The position numbers and the translations under genes are program-made. A stretch of DNA of 64,000 nucleotides from Calamus simplicifolius (Eukaryota > Streptophyta > Magnoliopsida > Arecales > Arecaceae): assembly GCA_900491605.1 (NCBI GenBank), contig UESW01004253.1, positions 746,484 through 810,483 on the forward strand, read 5' to 3'. Below, one piece after another: positions 45,801-56,772 of the stretch. The notes beneath the pieces are model-generated. The model was not told where the DNA came from. It saw only the letters and a list, made by a program, of their open reading frames with translations, and ran no database searches. The first letter of the stretch is position 1. Each line of letters starts with the position of its first letter.

Positions 45801-48227
45801 TGACTAGGAAAGACCACTTTCCTTTGCCTTTTATCGATCAAATTCTAGAACGGCTAGCGGGACAAAGTTTCTTTTGTTTCTTAGATGGATATTCAGGATA
45901 CAATCAAGTCCCAGTATTTCCTGCAGATCAAGAAAAGACCACCTTCACTTGTCCCTTTGGAACATTTGCCTTTAGACGCATGCGTTTGGTCTTTGTAATG
46001 CACCAGCCACTTTTCAACGATGTATGTTGGCCATATTTTCTGATATGATTGGTCAATTTTTGGAAGTATTTATGGATGATTTTTCAGTTTTTGGTGCATC
46101 ATTTGATAGCTGTCTCGAGAACTTGACTAAGGTACTAAAACGATGTATGGAAATGAATTTAGTCCTAAGTTGGGAGAAGAGCCATTTTATGGTTCGTGAG
46201 GGAATTGTGCTCGGACACATTGTTTCAGAGCGAGGTATTGAGGTTGATAAAGCCAAGGTTGAATTGATCTCAAATCTACCACCCCCAACCTCAGTTAAAC
46301 AAGTACGATCTTTCCTTGGTCATGCTGGTTTTTATAGACGCTTCATCAAAGATTTCAGTAAAATTTCTCGACCATTGTGTAATTTGTTGACCAAAGATAG
46401 TTCTTTTAATTTTGATGAAGATTGTCTAACAGCCTATAACATCCTTCGAACTGCTTTGACCACTGCACCAATTATCAAGCCCCCAGATTGGACCATACCT
46501 TTTGAAATCATGTGTGATGCTTCTGATTATGCTGTAGGGGCAGTTCTAGGACAGAAACTCAATCGAGAACCTCATGTAATTTATTATGCTAGCAAAACTC
46601 TTTCAGATGCACAAATGAACTATACTACCACTGAAAAAGAATTACTAGCAGTTGTGTTTGCCCTAAAAAAGTTTAGATCATATCTGTTAGGGTCTAAGGT
46701 TTTAGTTTATTCAGATCATGCAGCATTGAGGCATCTTTTATCAAAAAAGGATACAAAACCCAGACTGATTAGATGGATCCTTCTACTACAAGAATTTGAT
46801 CTAGAAATCTTAGATAAGAAGGGTTCTGAAAATATGGTAGCAGATCATATCTCTAGGATCTCAGTGGAATACAATAAAGAAATAATCAGAGATAGGTTTC
46901 CTGATGAGCAATTATTTTCAATTTCCCATAGCAGTCTTCCCTGGTTTGCCCACATTGTGAATTATTTGGCAACAGGAAAAGTACCTTCCCACTGGACAAA
47001 ACAAGAAAAAGATAGATTTTTCTCACAAATCAAATATTACTTTTGGGAAGACCCTGAATTATTTAAATACTGTTCAGATCAGGTGATTAGGCGATGTGTC
47101 CCTGAGAGTGAATTCAAAAGTATACTTAACTTCTGTCATTCTCTTGCCTATGGAGGACATTTTAGTGGAAAGAAAACTGCAGCAAAGGTACTACAAAGTG
47201 GGTTTTATTGGCCAACTCTTTTTAAAGATGCACATGAATTTGATCGTAATTGTCTCCAATGTCAACAAACAGGAATATTTCTCAAAAAGACATGATGCCC
47301 CCTATCTTGGTTGTAGAAATTTTTGATGTATGGGGTATTGATTTTATGGGCCCATTTCCTTCCTCTTTTGGATTTGAATACATTCTAGTGGCAGTTGATT
47401 ATGTGTCAAAATGGATTGAAGCCATGGCAACTCGAACCAATGACCATAAAGTTGTAATCAAGTTTATTCAGCATAATATCCTTAGTCGTTTTGGATGCCC
47501 AAGGGCTATAATTAGTGATGGGGGTACACATTTCACGAATAGACACTTCAAAGGATTAATGAACAAATATGGAATTACTCATAAGGTAGCTACACCTTAT
47601 CATCCCCAAACTAGTGGCCAAGTTGAAATATCAAATAGAGAAATTAAAAATATCCTTGAGAAAACGGTGAGACCTGATAGGAAAGATTGGTCAGAACGTT
47701 TGGATGATGCATTATGGGCTTATCGTACTGCATTTAAAACTCCCATAGGAATGTCTCCTTATAGGCTCGTATTTGGAAAAGCCTGTCATTTACCTGTAGA
47801 ATTAGAACACCGTGCATTTTGGGCTATCAAGCAATTTAATTATGATATAAAAAATGCAGGTGTCAATAGAAAACTCCAATTGAATGAGTTAGAAGAGCTA
47901 CGAAATGAGGCATATGAGAGCTCAAAAATTTATAAAGAACGAACCAAAGCATATCATGACAAATTTATTAGTAGAAAAACTTTTGAACCAAATCAAAAAG
48001 TATGGCTTTACAATTCAAGATTACATCTTTTCCTGAAAAACTTCGTTCACGATGGAATGGACCTTTTATAGTAACTCAAGTATTTCCCATGGAGCTGTAG
48101 AGCTTAAAGACCCCAAGAAGGGAAATATTTTAAAGTAAATGGCCAACGTTTGAAACCATATATAGAAGAAATTAATGATGAAGAAGTTATTGAATCAATT
48201 GATCTTGTGAACCCAACACTATCATAA
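42854..48227 (+). pseudogene. Athila A gag-pol: Gag, protease, RT, RNase H, integrase
   Basis: Begins MLGRRSLQPN at 42854. Gag (YEIKSSVIQMLPSFYGLTNE) is stopped by TAG at 42974-42976, where copy B has CAG, and is shifted several times to 44290. Protease DLGASVNLLPSSVY near 44730-44770. RT has TAG at 45702-45704 and one-base losses near 45802 and 45983, inside the LNA.TRKDHFPLPF and MPFGLCNAPATF blocks, then is open from 46024 with FMDDFSVFG. RNase H (MCDASDYAV, TTTEKELLAVVFAL, YSDHAAL) and the integrase zinc finger and core (WGIDFMGPF, ISDGGTHF, QVEISNREI) are preserved in long frames, with a small deletion near 47302. Terminal stop about 48227. Non-functional. Confidence 0.92.
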
Positions 48228-49318
48228 TAAGCAGCACAGTCTGGCTAAAGACTTTAAACTTAGCGCTCTTGGGAGGCAACCCAGTTTATTAGTTATTTTT
48301 AACTTTCTGTTCTTTTAGTATGTTCTTTTAGTATGACCAGAGAAGAGCAACAGAAGCAGATTGAAAGAAGATGGCAACAATGAAACGTTCAACCTTCAAA
48401 TATTCTACCAGGTAGTATCTTTCCTTGAAATTAATTTTCTTCCATTAGGGACAATGAAAATTAAGTTAGGGGGGGGAGAATAAGTAAATCCTCGAGTAAA
48501 ACTATAATCAGATGTGTGTACCAAATTTGTCTCGATTTGAAGTTAATCAAGCAGTCTATTAATGATTAATGGTTAGATTATTTTTGAGATACTGAGGAAT
48601 AAATTATTAAGAAAACCTAATAAAAGGTAGGGTTTAGCCTAGAAAAATTTTTAGAATAATTTCAGACCCTCCTGACCACTGATCTTAATAGTACAATCTA
48701 CTTAATAAGGGTATGGATGAAAATATTATTCAAAAAAAAATTCTCTCTTAAAGTTAATAAATTAGGTTCTTAACATCTTTCACTGAGTAACCGGGCCCCG
48801 TCACTTAGAAAGTGATGTTGTTCGCGTAAAAAGGTGAGAATGTAAAAGAACCTAAGAAGAGTCAGTCCTACCTAAAGCCTTTTTGACTCGAGTCAGTAAG
48901 TCCGAGGGGTGTTTTACACCTAATGCCCTAAAACCAATTGGTTTGGGAGCCATTGGCCTAAAGCTCGCTACAAGGGTTAATTAAAAAGCAAGGGGTTAGG
49001 ACATTGCACTGACTTTACACATAAATAAATAAATAAGAGAACTAAAGTACAAAAGACATTACACCCAATCCAAATTAAGTTAGAAGACTTAATTAGAGAA
49101 GTGGAAAGTTGGTGAAGGAAGACTTCTATAAATTCTTATGAACTACACTTTATCACTAAATGGGTAAACTTAATAATCCAATGAAGTACCTCCCTTATGA
49201 TCTAACCAAAAATTTTTAAAAAGAACTGTAAGATAACTATCAATTCTTGGACTAGCTTGGTACATATTTCTAAATTTCTTATTTGCTTGAGGACGAGTAA
49301 GATTCAAGTTGGGGGGAG
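48228..49318 (+). other. Athila A 3' non-coding region and polypurine tract
   Basis: Occupies the place where some Athila elements carry an env-like ORF, but no such ORF is present. It contains a 14-base perfect palindrome AAACCAATTGGTTT at 48931-48944 that is conserved in copy B, and ends with the purine tract ttggggggag at 49309-49318. Confidence 0.75.
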
Positions 49319-50533
49319 TGATAAATGCATAAATAATTATCACTAAACTATTAATTAATAATTCAACGTACCTATTATTTTTTAATATTTTAATATTTTA
49401 ATATTTTATATAATATTTTAGGAAAAACCTTATCAATTTAAAGAGCTCGATTTTAAAAATTTAACGACGTAAACATCACTCAAATCGGACTTAAGATGAG
49501 TCCGGAATTAATTTTATATTGATTTATCTATTTCAGCACATATCTCAAAGCAAAAACGGCAACCATTGCCGTTTTCATCGTTTTCTCACGTGGACTGCCA
49601 GCCAATTCTTGCTCTCTTCCAATCCAATCTTTTCCTCCACCAATTAAGGAATAAATTGGATAGGAGATTATCAAATTGGAAGAATTAAATTTATCTGAAA
49701 GGAATTTTGATTTTATCTGCAATATCTCCATGATTTTCTCCGCGCTGCTCATTGCTTCTCTGCGTCGTCTTTGTTTTGGCAACAGAATCATTGCTTCTCT
49801 GCGTCTGGGTCGCGTCCAGACTTCTACAAATAGCACAAGGAGGGGAGCTAGACGGTATCCGTCCAAGATCCCTGCACCCGTTCCAGCCGTGAAGGAGAAG
49901 GCTCTGTTCCGCCTGTCGATCAGGAGTCGTTTATCCACCTGGAGAGTTCCCAGAAGCTATTGTTCGTGCTGTGGAGGCTTCGCTTGGAGTCTGCAGGAGG
50001 ATTCGTCCATGCATGCTCTGTTCGCATGATCTAGTTGTTCGTGGAGAAGGAGGCTGTCCGTGGATTGGAGTATCTCTGTTCATCCATGAAGATTCTAGTC
50101 CTGGCTTATGAGGATTCATTGGAGGCGCTGCTAGGAGTTCGTGGGATTGTGGAGGTTCTAGTCGGAGCGTGGAGGTTCTTCTCGAAGAATTTATTGCTTT
50201 TTATTACCTTCCTAATGCTAGAAAATAAAGTTTGTCAATTTTAGATTTTAATATGCACTCTTGGATATTATTGAAATAAAGTTTCTATTCATATTTAATT
50301 TTTATTAAATTATATTTAAGTGGAAATAATTTTAGACTAATCTATGCTTAAAAAGGATGGGCCGTGATCTACGGGTACGGGCCGTGCTCTTATAAGATAG
50401 ACCATATCTTGATTATTTTGCACTAAATTTATTTCAAGATAATCGCTAAAGTCCATGTGGAATCGATCCCTTACTCTCACTATTCTATTAGTGAAATTAA
50501 GGTATTTTAATTGTTGCGCTACGACATGCATCA
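49319..50533 (+). repeat. Athila A 3' LTR
   Basis: Starts tgataaatgcataaataatt and ends ...cgctacgacatgcatca. The same subfamily as the 5' LTR, including the 10-bp hairpin at 49553-49575, but with scattered substitutions and small indels that indicate considerable age. Confidence 0.92.
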
Positions 50534-51109
50534 GCTACCTTGGAGACGCCGGGGCGGACGGAGCCGACCTGAGAAGGTCGGGGCCACCTTGACTGATTTG
50601 GAGACGCCGGGGCCGATGCAGCGTGTTTGTGCCACGTGGTTGATTTTTCACTGATTACCCCTAAGGCTTTATTAGCTACATCATTAGCCACATCAGATGC
50701 CCCCCCGGTCCTGAGCACAAAGGGCCATGTGTCAGCCGTCCTTTGAACGAAAGGGGCGTGAAAATTCAAAAATTGATGACCAGTTACGGGCGTCTTCAAT
50801 GGTCCGGTGAGTCGGCGCGCCTTCCTGAGGCGATGTCGCTTGGAAAATCTTCCGTAATCATATGGTAGGTAGGCGCTGACGTCGGCTTCGGTTGTCTCGA
50901 GGGGGTGCTTCTTGGAGGATGGAAGAAAGGTAGGCGCCATCATTGCCTCTTCGCTTTTTAAGCAGCACTATTGGCCAGAGATCCTGCTCCTCGGTGGAAC
51001 CGAGGCAGTGTGCCTCAGGCGTGGGCAAAATGGCCGGCGCCTGAGAACCCGGCGCAATGGGTGAAGGCCACGCGGCAAATTTCTTGGGCGATGCGATTTG
51101 AAATTGGGG

Positions 51110-51117
51110 TATAAAAG
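51110..51117 (+). promoter_or_regulatory. TATA box upstream of the transposon-protein gene
   Basis: tataaaag, 158 bases upstream of the chosen ATG at 51268. The downstream sequence ttacatcgcaattgcttccc would hold the transcription start. Confidence 0.55.
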
Positions 51118-51267
51118 GCATTCCATGGGCTCGGGGGAGAGCTTTACATCGCAATTGCTTCCCTGCCTCCTTCCTTCTTGAGCTCCCTTGCAAACCGAGA
51201 CCTCCAGCCTTCGTCTTCTTACCAACTTTCAGGTTAGTCTTCATTTTTCACCCTTCACCTTTGACCC

Positions 51268-53768
51268 ATGGACCGTAGGGCCATTAGAGAGGGTAAGAGG
51301 CCTGTGGTAGAGTCGTCCCCCTCCTCTGTTGAGGACCATACCTCAACTGTCAGCCAAATGCCCCAGCCATTAGGTGGGATCACGATTGCGACTGGCCGGA
51401 GGCGAGTGACCAACCCCCCTTGAGAGCAGTTCCCATTTCCTCCCGCCGCCGAGCATCTCCTCCGACAGCCAATCTTGACCCGGCGGGGCCGGGGGGGATT
51501 GCCTCTACCATGATCCCCAAAGAGATAGAGGCCCTTAGGGTCATGTATAGGGTTCCTGATTTTATCCATCTGTCCGCGCCGGGACCTGAAGATAAAGTGA
51601 CCTCCATCCTTCTGAGTTGGGTCGCTCTGTATGAAGAGTTTTTTCGGTGCGGGCTGCGGCTTCCTTTCCACCCCTTTTTCCTGAATCTTTTGAATAGATA
51701 TAGGTTAGTGTCGGCGCAGTTGACTCCGAACTCGATTCATATCTTATGTGCCTTCGTCATCCTTTGCCATTTCCAGGGTTCCGCGGCCAGTCTGTCTCTA
51801 TTCCGAGCTTTCTACAAGCTCCACCGCCAGGGCGAGGGAGCCTGGTGGGTTTTTACTGCTAGGCCAGATAGGGCCCTTCCTTTAGGTCTTCCATCCAAAA
51901 TCAAAGGGTGGAAATCTCGATTCCTTTTCACCCATGTGGAGGGAGTGAGGACCGATTGGAGGAACCGGACGTCAGCTCCAACGAGAATTCAGCTGTGAGC
52001 GATAAGGATGGGGAACTCTTCCACCACTTCTCATCCTTCCAGATTTCTTCCTACAAGGATCTCCTGTCCGAGGAGAACTTGTATAAGGCCGAGCTGGCCT
52101 CGGCAGTCGGTGAGCACAGAAACCCATTCCTCTCGCCCTCGGCTGGGCATTGCCTTTGTCCATTTTGTCATTCATTGCCTCACCCTCCTTCTCTTCTCTC
52201 TCTCTCCCTTTTTTCTTTATTTCTTCTTTTTTTTTACTGATGTGTGTTTTTGTGCAGCAATGAAGATTCCTGTAGAGAAATTCGAGACCCTTGCGCACCA
52301 GAAGAGGCTGGCGGCCGGCGGGCAGGCGAGGCCAGCTAAGAGGGCATGGAGGGGAGCCCGTGTCGAACCAGCCGAGATCTCAGAAGCCCCCATAGCCCAG
52401 GCGGCTGCGGAAGAGCCAGTTAGGGAGGCACCGGCTGAAAGAGCAGTCCCCGAGCCAGCCGGTGCCGAGACGGAAGAGGGAGAGATCCCGGCCACCACTG
52501 AGGCCATTGTGGTGGTCCTGGATGCTGAGGAGGAAGTCCCTGCCACTGCCGATTTAGCCGAGGTGGGGCAGGTTGCAATTGTTAGAAACCCTTCGGCTCC
52601 CACCGAGCCGGAGATGGAGAAGACACCCCCCACAACCGGAGAGGGGGTGGTTGCTGTTAGGGGTTTCGATGCTGGGGTGAGGAGGCCTCGTGAGCATAGG
52701 GCCGATCCGGGGAGCTCGTCCAGGCGGTCCGCGCACCATTCGACTCGGCGGCCGGCGCCCAGGTTTTCCACCATGGAGGACGTGGTGTGAGCCGCCATCC
52801 TCGTATCAAGGGCACGGATGTCGGCGACCGACGAGGAAATGGGGCGGCAGTCCCATGCCGCCGTCCTAGACATGGTGATGGTGAATGTGCTCCAGGTAAT
52901 CTTTCAAACATAGTCCCTTTTTGACATACCTCGGTTGACCTGTGGCTGACAAATTCCTTTGGTGCAGCTGGCTAGTGGGGCATTCGCCCTTCGCGCGGCG
53001 GCGACCCATACGGGGGAGGCACTCGCACGCACCCTCAGACGGGCCGATAAGTACAAGGAGCAGAGCTGGGCACTGTCCGAGAAGCTTTCTCGACAGCAGG
53101 AGGAGGCCAAGGCTCGGTAGGAGGACTTGAGTGGCCGGTCGAGGGAAGCGGAGTGCCAGGCCGAAGTTGGAAAAGGCCAAGCCACCGCGGCTGAGACCAG
53201 GCTGGCGTTGATATCAGCCAGGCTTGAGGCGGCCAGTAAAAGAATTGAGGAGCTGACTTGCCAACTCTAGCAGTCAGAGAACCGGGTCGAAACGGCCATG
53301 GACGAGGTCCGAGTCATGATGGAAAGGGCCGCCGCGACTGAGAGAGCGGGGGTTAATGCGAGCCATGAGTGGGCCGGGGTGGTGGCCCACGCTCACAAGG
53401 CTAGTGCCCATGCCGGAGAGGCAGAAAGCAGGGCCTGTGAAGCCGAGGCGCGTGCCAGGGAGGCTGAGGCCAGGGCCGAGGCACGAATCCGTGAGGCCGA
53501 GGCCAGGGCGGAGGCGCAGATTCGAGAGGCCGAGGCTAAAGTGACTAACACCATCACCGGTTTTAAGGCCTTGGCAGAGTTTGAACAGGAGGTCATCGAG
53601 GCCAGTTTTGACACCTACATGAAGGGCTTCGAACTTTGCAAGGTGAAAGTGTCCGCGGCCCTCAATATCAACAGCTCCGATCTTGAAAAGATCCAGCCCG
53701 GGGATCTCGGCGAGGAACCGGCGGAGGAGGAAGAGGACAGAGAGGAGCCGGGGCTGAGCGAGCCCTGA
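51268..53768 (+). pseudogene. Transposase_28 ('putative gypsy-type transposon') protein gene, three exons, inactivated
   Basis: Exon 1, 51268-52109, starts MDRRAIREGKRPVV. The region 51530-51860 (YRVPDFIHLSAPG, LPFHPFFLNLLNRYRL, LTPNSIHILCAFVILCHF) resembles the PF04195 domain. Intron 1, 52110-52257 (GTGAGC...TGTGCAG), is phase 1 and rejoins frame exactly before MKIPVEKFETLAHQKR. Exon 2 is 52258-52895. Intron 2, 52896-52967 (GTAATC...GTGCAG), is phase 0. Exon 3, 52968-53768, is an Ala/Glu/Arg-rich coiled coil with repeats such as EAEARAEARIREAEARAE, ending at TGA 53766-53768. Damage: frameshifts near 51415 and 51940, TGA 52788, TAG 53118, TAG 53268. About 760 codons if intact. The function of this family is unknown to me; it travels with gypsy-like elements. 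Confidence 0.75.
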
Positions 53769-54719
53769 AATAACCTTGCATTTTAGTTTTCTGCAACTTT
53801 GTATTTTTTCCTTTCTTTTTGTAACTGACCCCAGGTCAGATTGTGTAATCATTCTAAAGTACTTAATGAAAAAGGAGTCATTTTGCAAATGTCTTGTTTC
53901 TCTTCTTGTGAGCACCATGTATGTCGGAGGTGCCGCGGCGGGTCCCTGGACTTAGGCATGAGGGTAACCGAACAGGTTTGTAGAAACTTGCGCCACTGGA
54001 TAGGCTTATAATTAGCTGGGGTAACATGGCGCTGGCTACGGCCGTTTAGGAATGCCTTTAGAGTTCTCCCACAAACTTAGAGAGTCCTTACTGAGGCAAT
54101 CTACTCACAGTTAGAAAGATCTTTCCTTTAGGCTACCTTCCACGCCCTATCTACCTTCTTGACAATAACTTGAATGAGTCGACAAAAGTCCGAGCTGCCA
54201 ACCAAGCTTTCGAATCATTTGGTCCCCGACCAGCTAAGTAAATCAAATAACCGCTGGCCGTGAGGGAGAACCCGGGTGGTTTTGAGTGGCTTTTGAGAGT
54301 ATTCTAGGAATTTGCGCGTATGAACTCAGCGAGACAGCTTGAATGGGCACCAGGCTGTAAGATTCAAGGAGGCATCTTTGGAGGCCAACTCCGAAGGCTA
54401 CTCTGGTGGGTGAAGTCCATTGGGGACGGCGCAGAACTGAGAAACATCCTTTTAGTCATGGCGCTGATGAGCTCTGACCTTGAGCCATCTTGGGGACTCG
54501 CATGCCAAGGCCAAGGCCAAGAGGAAGAGCCAGGGCGAGACCAACTAGGATGAGGTCGGGGCGAAAGCCCAAGGCTAGCGCTGGGGCGGATATGGGTGCC
54601 CATCAACCAATTAGCCCTTGGCTGCTGAGGTAGACTTAGGGCTGCTGAGGCAAGATTGTGGTCATCAAAAGCCTTTTTAAACCCTGGAGAGCGACCTGAG
54701 AGTTGAGAGTCATCAGGTT
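53769..54719 (+). other. 3' region of the transposon-protein gene
   Basis: Begins with a T-rich 3' UTR-like stretch and a possible polyadenylation signal (taatgaaaaaggag, about 53863-53876). Beyond it is GC-balanced DNA without a recognisable ORF, up to the 142-bp repeat. Confidence 0.45.
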
Positions 54720-55121
54720 CCTTTTGAACTACCTCGGGGGTTTGGGAACCGCTGCTAGGGGCGACTTGACTGGTTACGGAGCCTCTAGGGACTTGAACGA
54801 CTTGGGAGCACCGCCGTATCGGGTCTGAGTGGTGTCCCATGGGTCGTGATGCCGACGAGGTCCTTTTGAACCACCTCGGGGGTTTAGGAACCGCTGCGAG
54901 GGGCAACTCGTCTGGTTACAGAGCCTTTAGGGACTTGAACGACTCGGGGGCACCGCTGTGCTGGGGCCGAGTGGTGTCCCATGGGCCGCGATGCTGGTGA
55001 GGTCCTTTTAAACCACCTCGGGGGTTTAAGAACCGCTGCGAGAGGCGACTCGTCCGGTTATGGAGCCTTTAGGGATTTAAACAATTCAGGGGTACCACCG
55101 TGCCGGGGCCGAGTGGTGTCC
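54720..55121. repeat. 142-bp tandem repeat, 2.8 copies, cut by Athila B
   Basis: Units starting ccttttgaaccacctcgggg lie at 54720, 54862 and 55004, spaced exactly 142 bases. The third is interrupted after gccgagtggtgtcc by the Athila B LTR. Each unit contains aaccgctgcgaggggcgact and ggccgagtggtgtcccatgg. Confidence 0.92.
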
Positions 55122-56235
55122 TGATAAACACATAAATAATTATTACTAAACCTATTAATTAATAATTTAACGTATCTATTATTAGTTAATATTTTAATAT
55201 TTTATATAATATTATAAATAAAACCTTATAAATTTAAAGAGCTTGATTTTAGGGATTTAATGACGCAAACGACACTCGAATCAGACTTAAAACAAGCTCA
55301 GAATTGATTTTATAAGGATTTAGCACGGATTTCAAAGCAAAACGGCAAATACATTGCCGACTTCATCGTCTTCTCTTTTCTTTCAACCGATTCTTCTCCA
55401 TTCAAATTCTAACCGTTTCCTCTATCAATTAAAGAATAGATTAGATTGAAAGTTATCAAATTAAGAGAATTAAATTTCTTTAGAAGGAATTTAAATTTTA
55501 TGGAGGATTTATCCATATTTTATTTGTGGCTTCCGCGTCCTCTGTTTTGGCTTCTGCGTTCTCTGTTTTGGCAACGTCGTGTCAATGCCGCGTCTTCACC
55601 TCATCCGGGCCTCTATAAATAGCACAAGGAGGAAGTTCGTCCAGCAAGCTGCATCCAGGAGATCTCTTCTTCCTCAATCTCGTGTGTTTCATGAGAAGCT
55701 CTGTTCGTGGGTCCTCTGGTTTCGTGGAGTCCTCTTGTCCAGGCGCTGCATCCGTGGGCGTTGGGGAGAAGTCCGTGGAGGCTCTGCTCATGAGGCGCCC
55801 GTCCGAGGATCTGCATTCCAGGAGACGATCATGGCTTGGTTCATCCCAGTTTATTTTATTGCTTTTTGTTGCCTTCTTCATGTTACAAATTAAAACTCTT
55901 TTATTTTAGATTTTAATATGCACTCTTGGATGTTATTGAAATAAAATTTCTATTCATGTTAAATTATTATTAAATTCTATTTAAGTGAAAATAATTTAGA
56001 CTGATTTATTCTTAAAAGAGACGGACCGTGATCTACGAGTACGAGCCGTGCTCTAATAAGATAAACCATATCTTATTATTTTACACTATTAATTATCTAC
56101 TTAGTTATCTATTTAGTTAAATTTATAAAAATATTTCAAGATAATCGCTAAAGTCCCTGTGGAATCGATCCCTTACTCTCGCTATCCTAATAGTGAAATT
56201 AAGGTGTTTAAATCGTTGCGCTACGACACGCATCA
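55122..56235 (+). repeat. Athila B 5' LTR
   Basis: Starts tgataaacacataaataatt and ends cgctacgacacgcatca. TATA box tataaata at 55614-55621. The stretch gcttccgcgtcctctgtttt is duplicated just upstream of it. The U3 hairpin is weaker here (CGGCAA/TTGCCG, 55343-55359) than in the 3' LTR. Confidence 0.92.
55614..55621 (+). promoter_or_regulatory. TATA box of Athila B 5' LTR
   Basis: tataaata in the context gggcctctataaatagcaca, conserved at 63723-63730 in the 3' LTR. Confidence 0.7.
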
Positions 56236-56241
56236 GATTTT

Positions 56242-56258
56242 TGGCACCGTTGCGAGGA
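56242..56258 (+). other. Athila B primer-binding site
   Basis: tggcaccgttgcgagga, a variant of the tRNA-Asp-like Athila PBS, six bases after the LTR end. 56259-56772 is an A-rich leader lacking the 0.55-kb block of copy A. Confidence 0.75.
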
Positions 56259-56772
56259 CTTAAGTGTGTTATTTTGAAAAAAAATTAAAAATTTTAAAAA
56301 AAAAAATATAATAAAAATAAAAAAATATAAAAAAATAAAAAATAGATTAATTTTCTCTTAATTTTTGAATAGTTATGCTGCTTTATTTTATTTCTTAATT
56401 GTTAGAATTGCATATTTTCTTTTTAACATAAAAATAAAAAAATTATTACTTTCCTTTTTGCCACAAATCCAATTTTAACCTAATCAAATTTTCTTTTAAT
56501 TAACTTAAAAAAAAACCTAAAAGAAAACCCTAAGACATCTTCCATAAAATATAATTAATTTAAGGAAAAAAAATTATAAAAATAAAATAAAATATATAAA
56601 TAAAATAATTATTTTATAGATTGACTTAGGTGAATTTATTTTCTGCAAAACTCAAAATTTTTTCATTGACATCTCATAATTTATTAGGAAATTAGAAACT
56701 TAATTACAAAAATTAAAAAAAATAAATAAATAATAAATAAAACTATTTGCTTTAGAGGCATTGGTAGGGTGT

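Larger units (their letters stand above)
40565..50533 (+). mobile_element. Athila-type Ty3/gypsy retrotransposon, copy A (complete, with TSD)
   Basis: 5' LTR 40565-41746, PBS, leader, gag-pol pseudogene, non-coding 3' region, polypurine tract ttggggggag, 3' LTR 49319-50533. gctac at 40560-40564 is repeated at 50534-50538, a perfect 5-bp target duplication. RT before integrase gives gypsy; the DLGAS protease, FMDD reverse transcriptase and tRNA-Asp-like PBS indicate Athila. No env-like ORF is present. Inserted into the inverted-repeat array, hence younger than it. Confidence 0.95.
39366..55121 (+). mobile_element. Older gypsy-associated unit carrying a Transposase_28-like gene, split by Athila A
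   Basis: Excluding 40565-50533 (Athila A), the sequence is continuous across the insertion: the inverted-repeat array left of it resumes right of it with the target duplication gctac. It is followed by a TATA box (51110), a three-exon pseudogene (51268-53768), a 3' region and a 142-bp repeat. The GC-rich 39366-40564 plus 50534-51140 behaves like a long LTR or promoter region. No second LTR and no PBS were seen, because Athila B interrupts at 55122. Calling it an LTR element is inference from the gypsy-type protein. Confidence 0.45.

Noticed and set aside
48228..49318. Env-like ORF between integrase and 3' LTR of Athila A or B
   Set aside because: All frames are closed in both copies and no signal peptide or membrane segment is visible.
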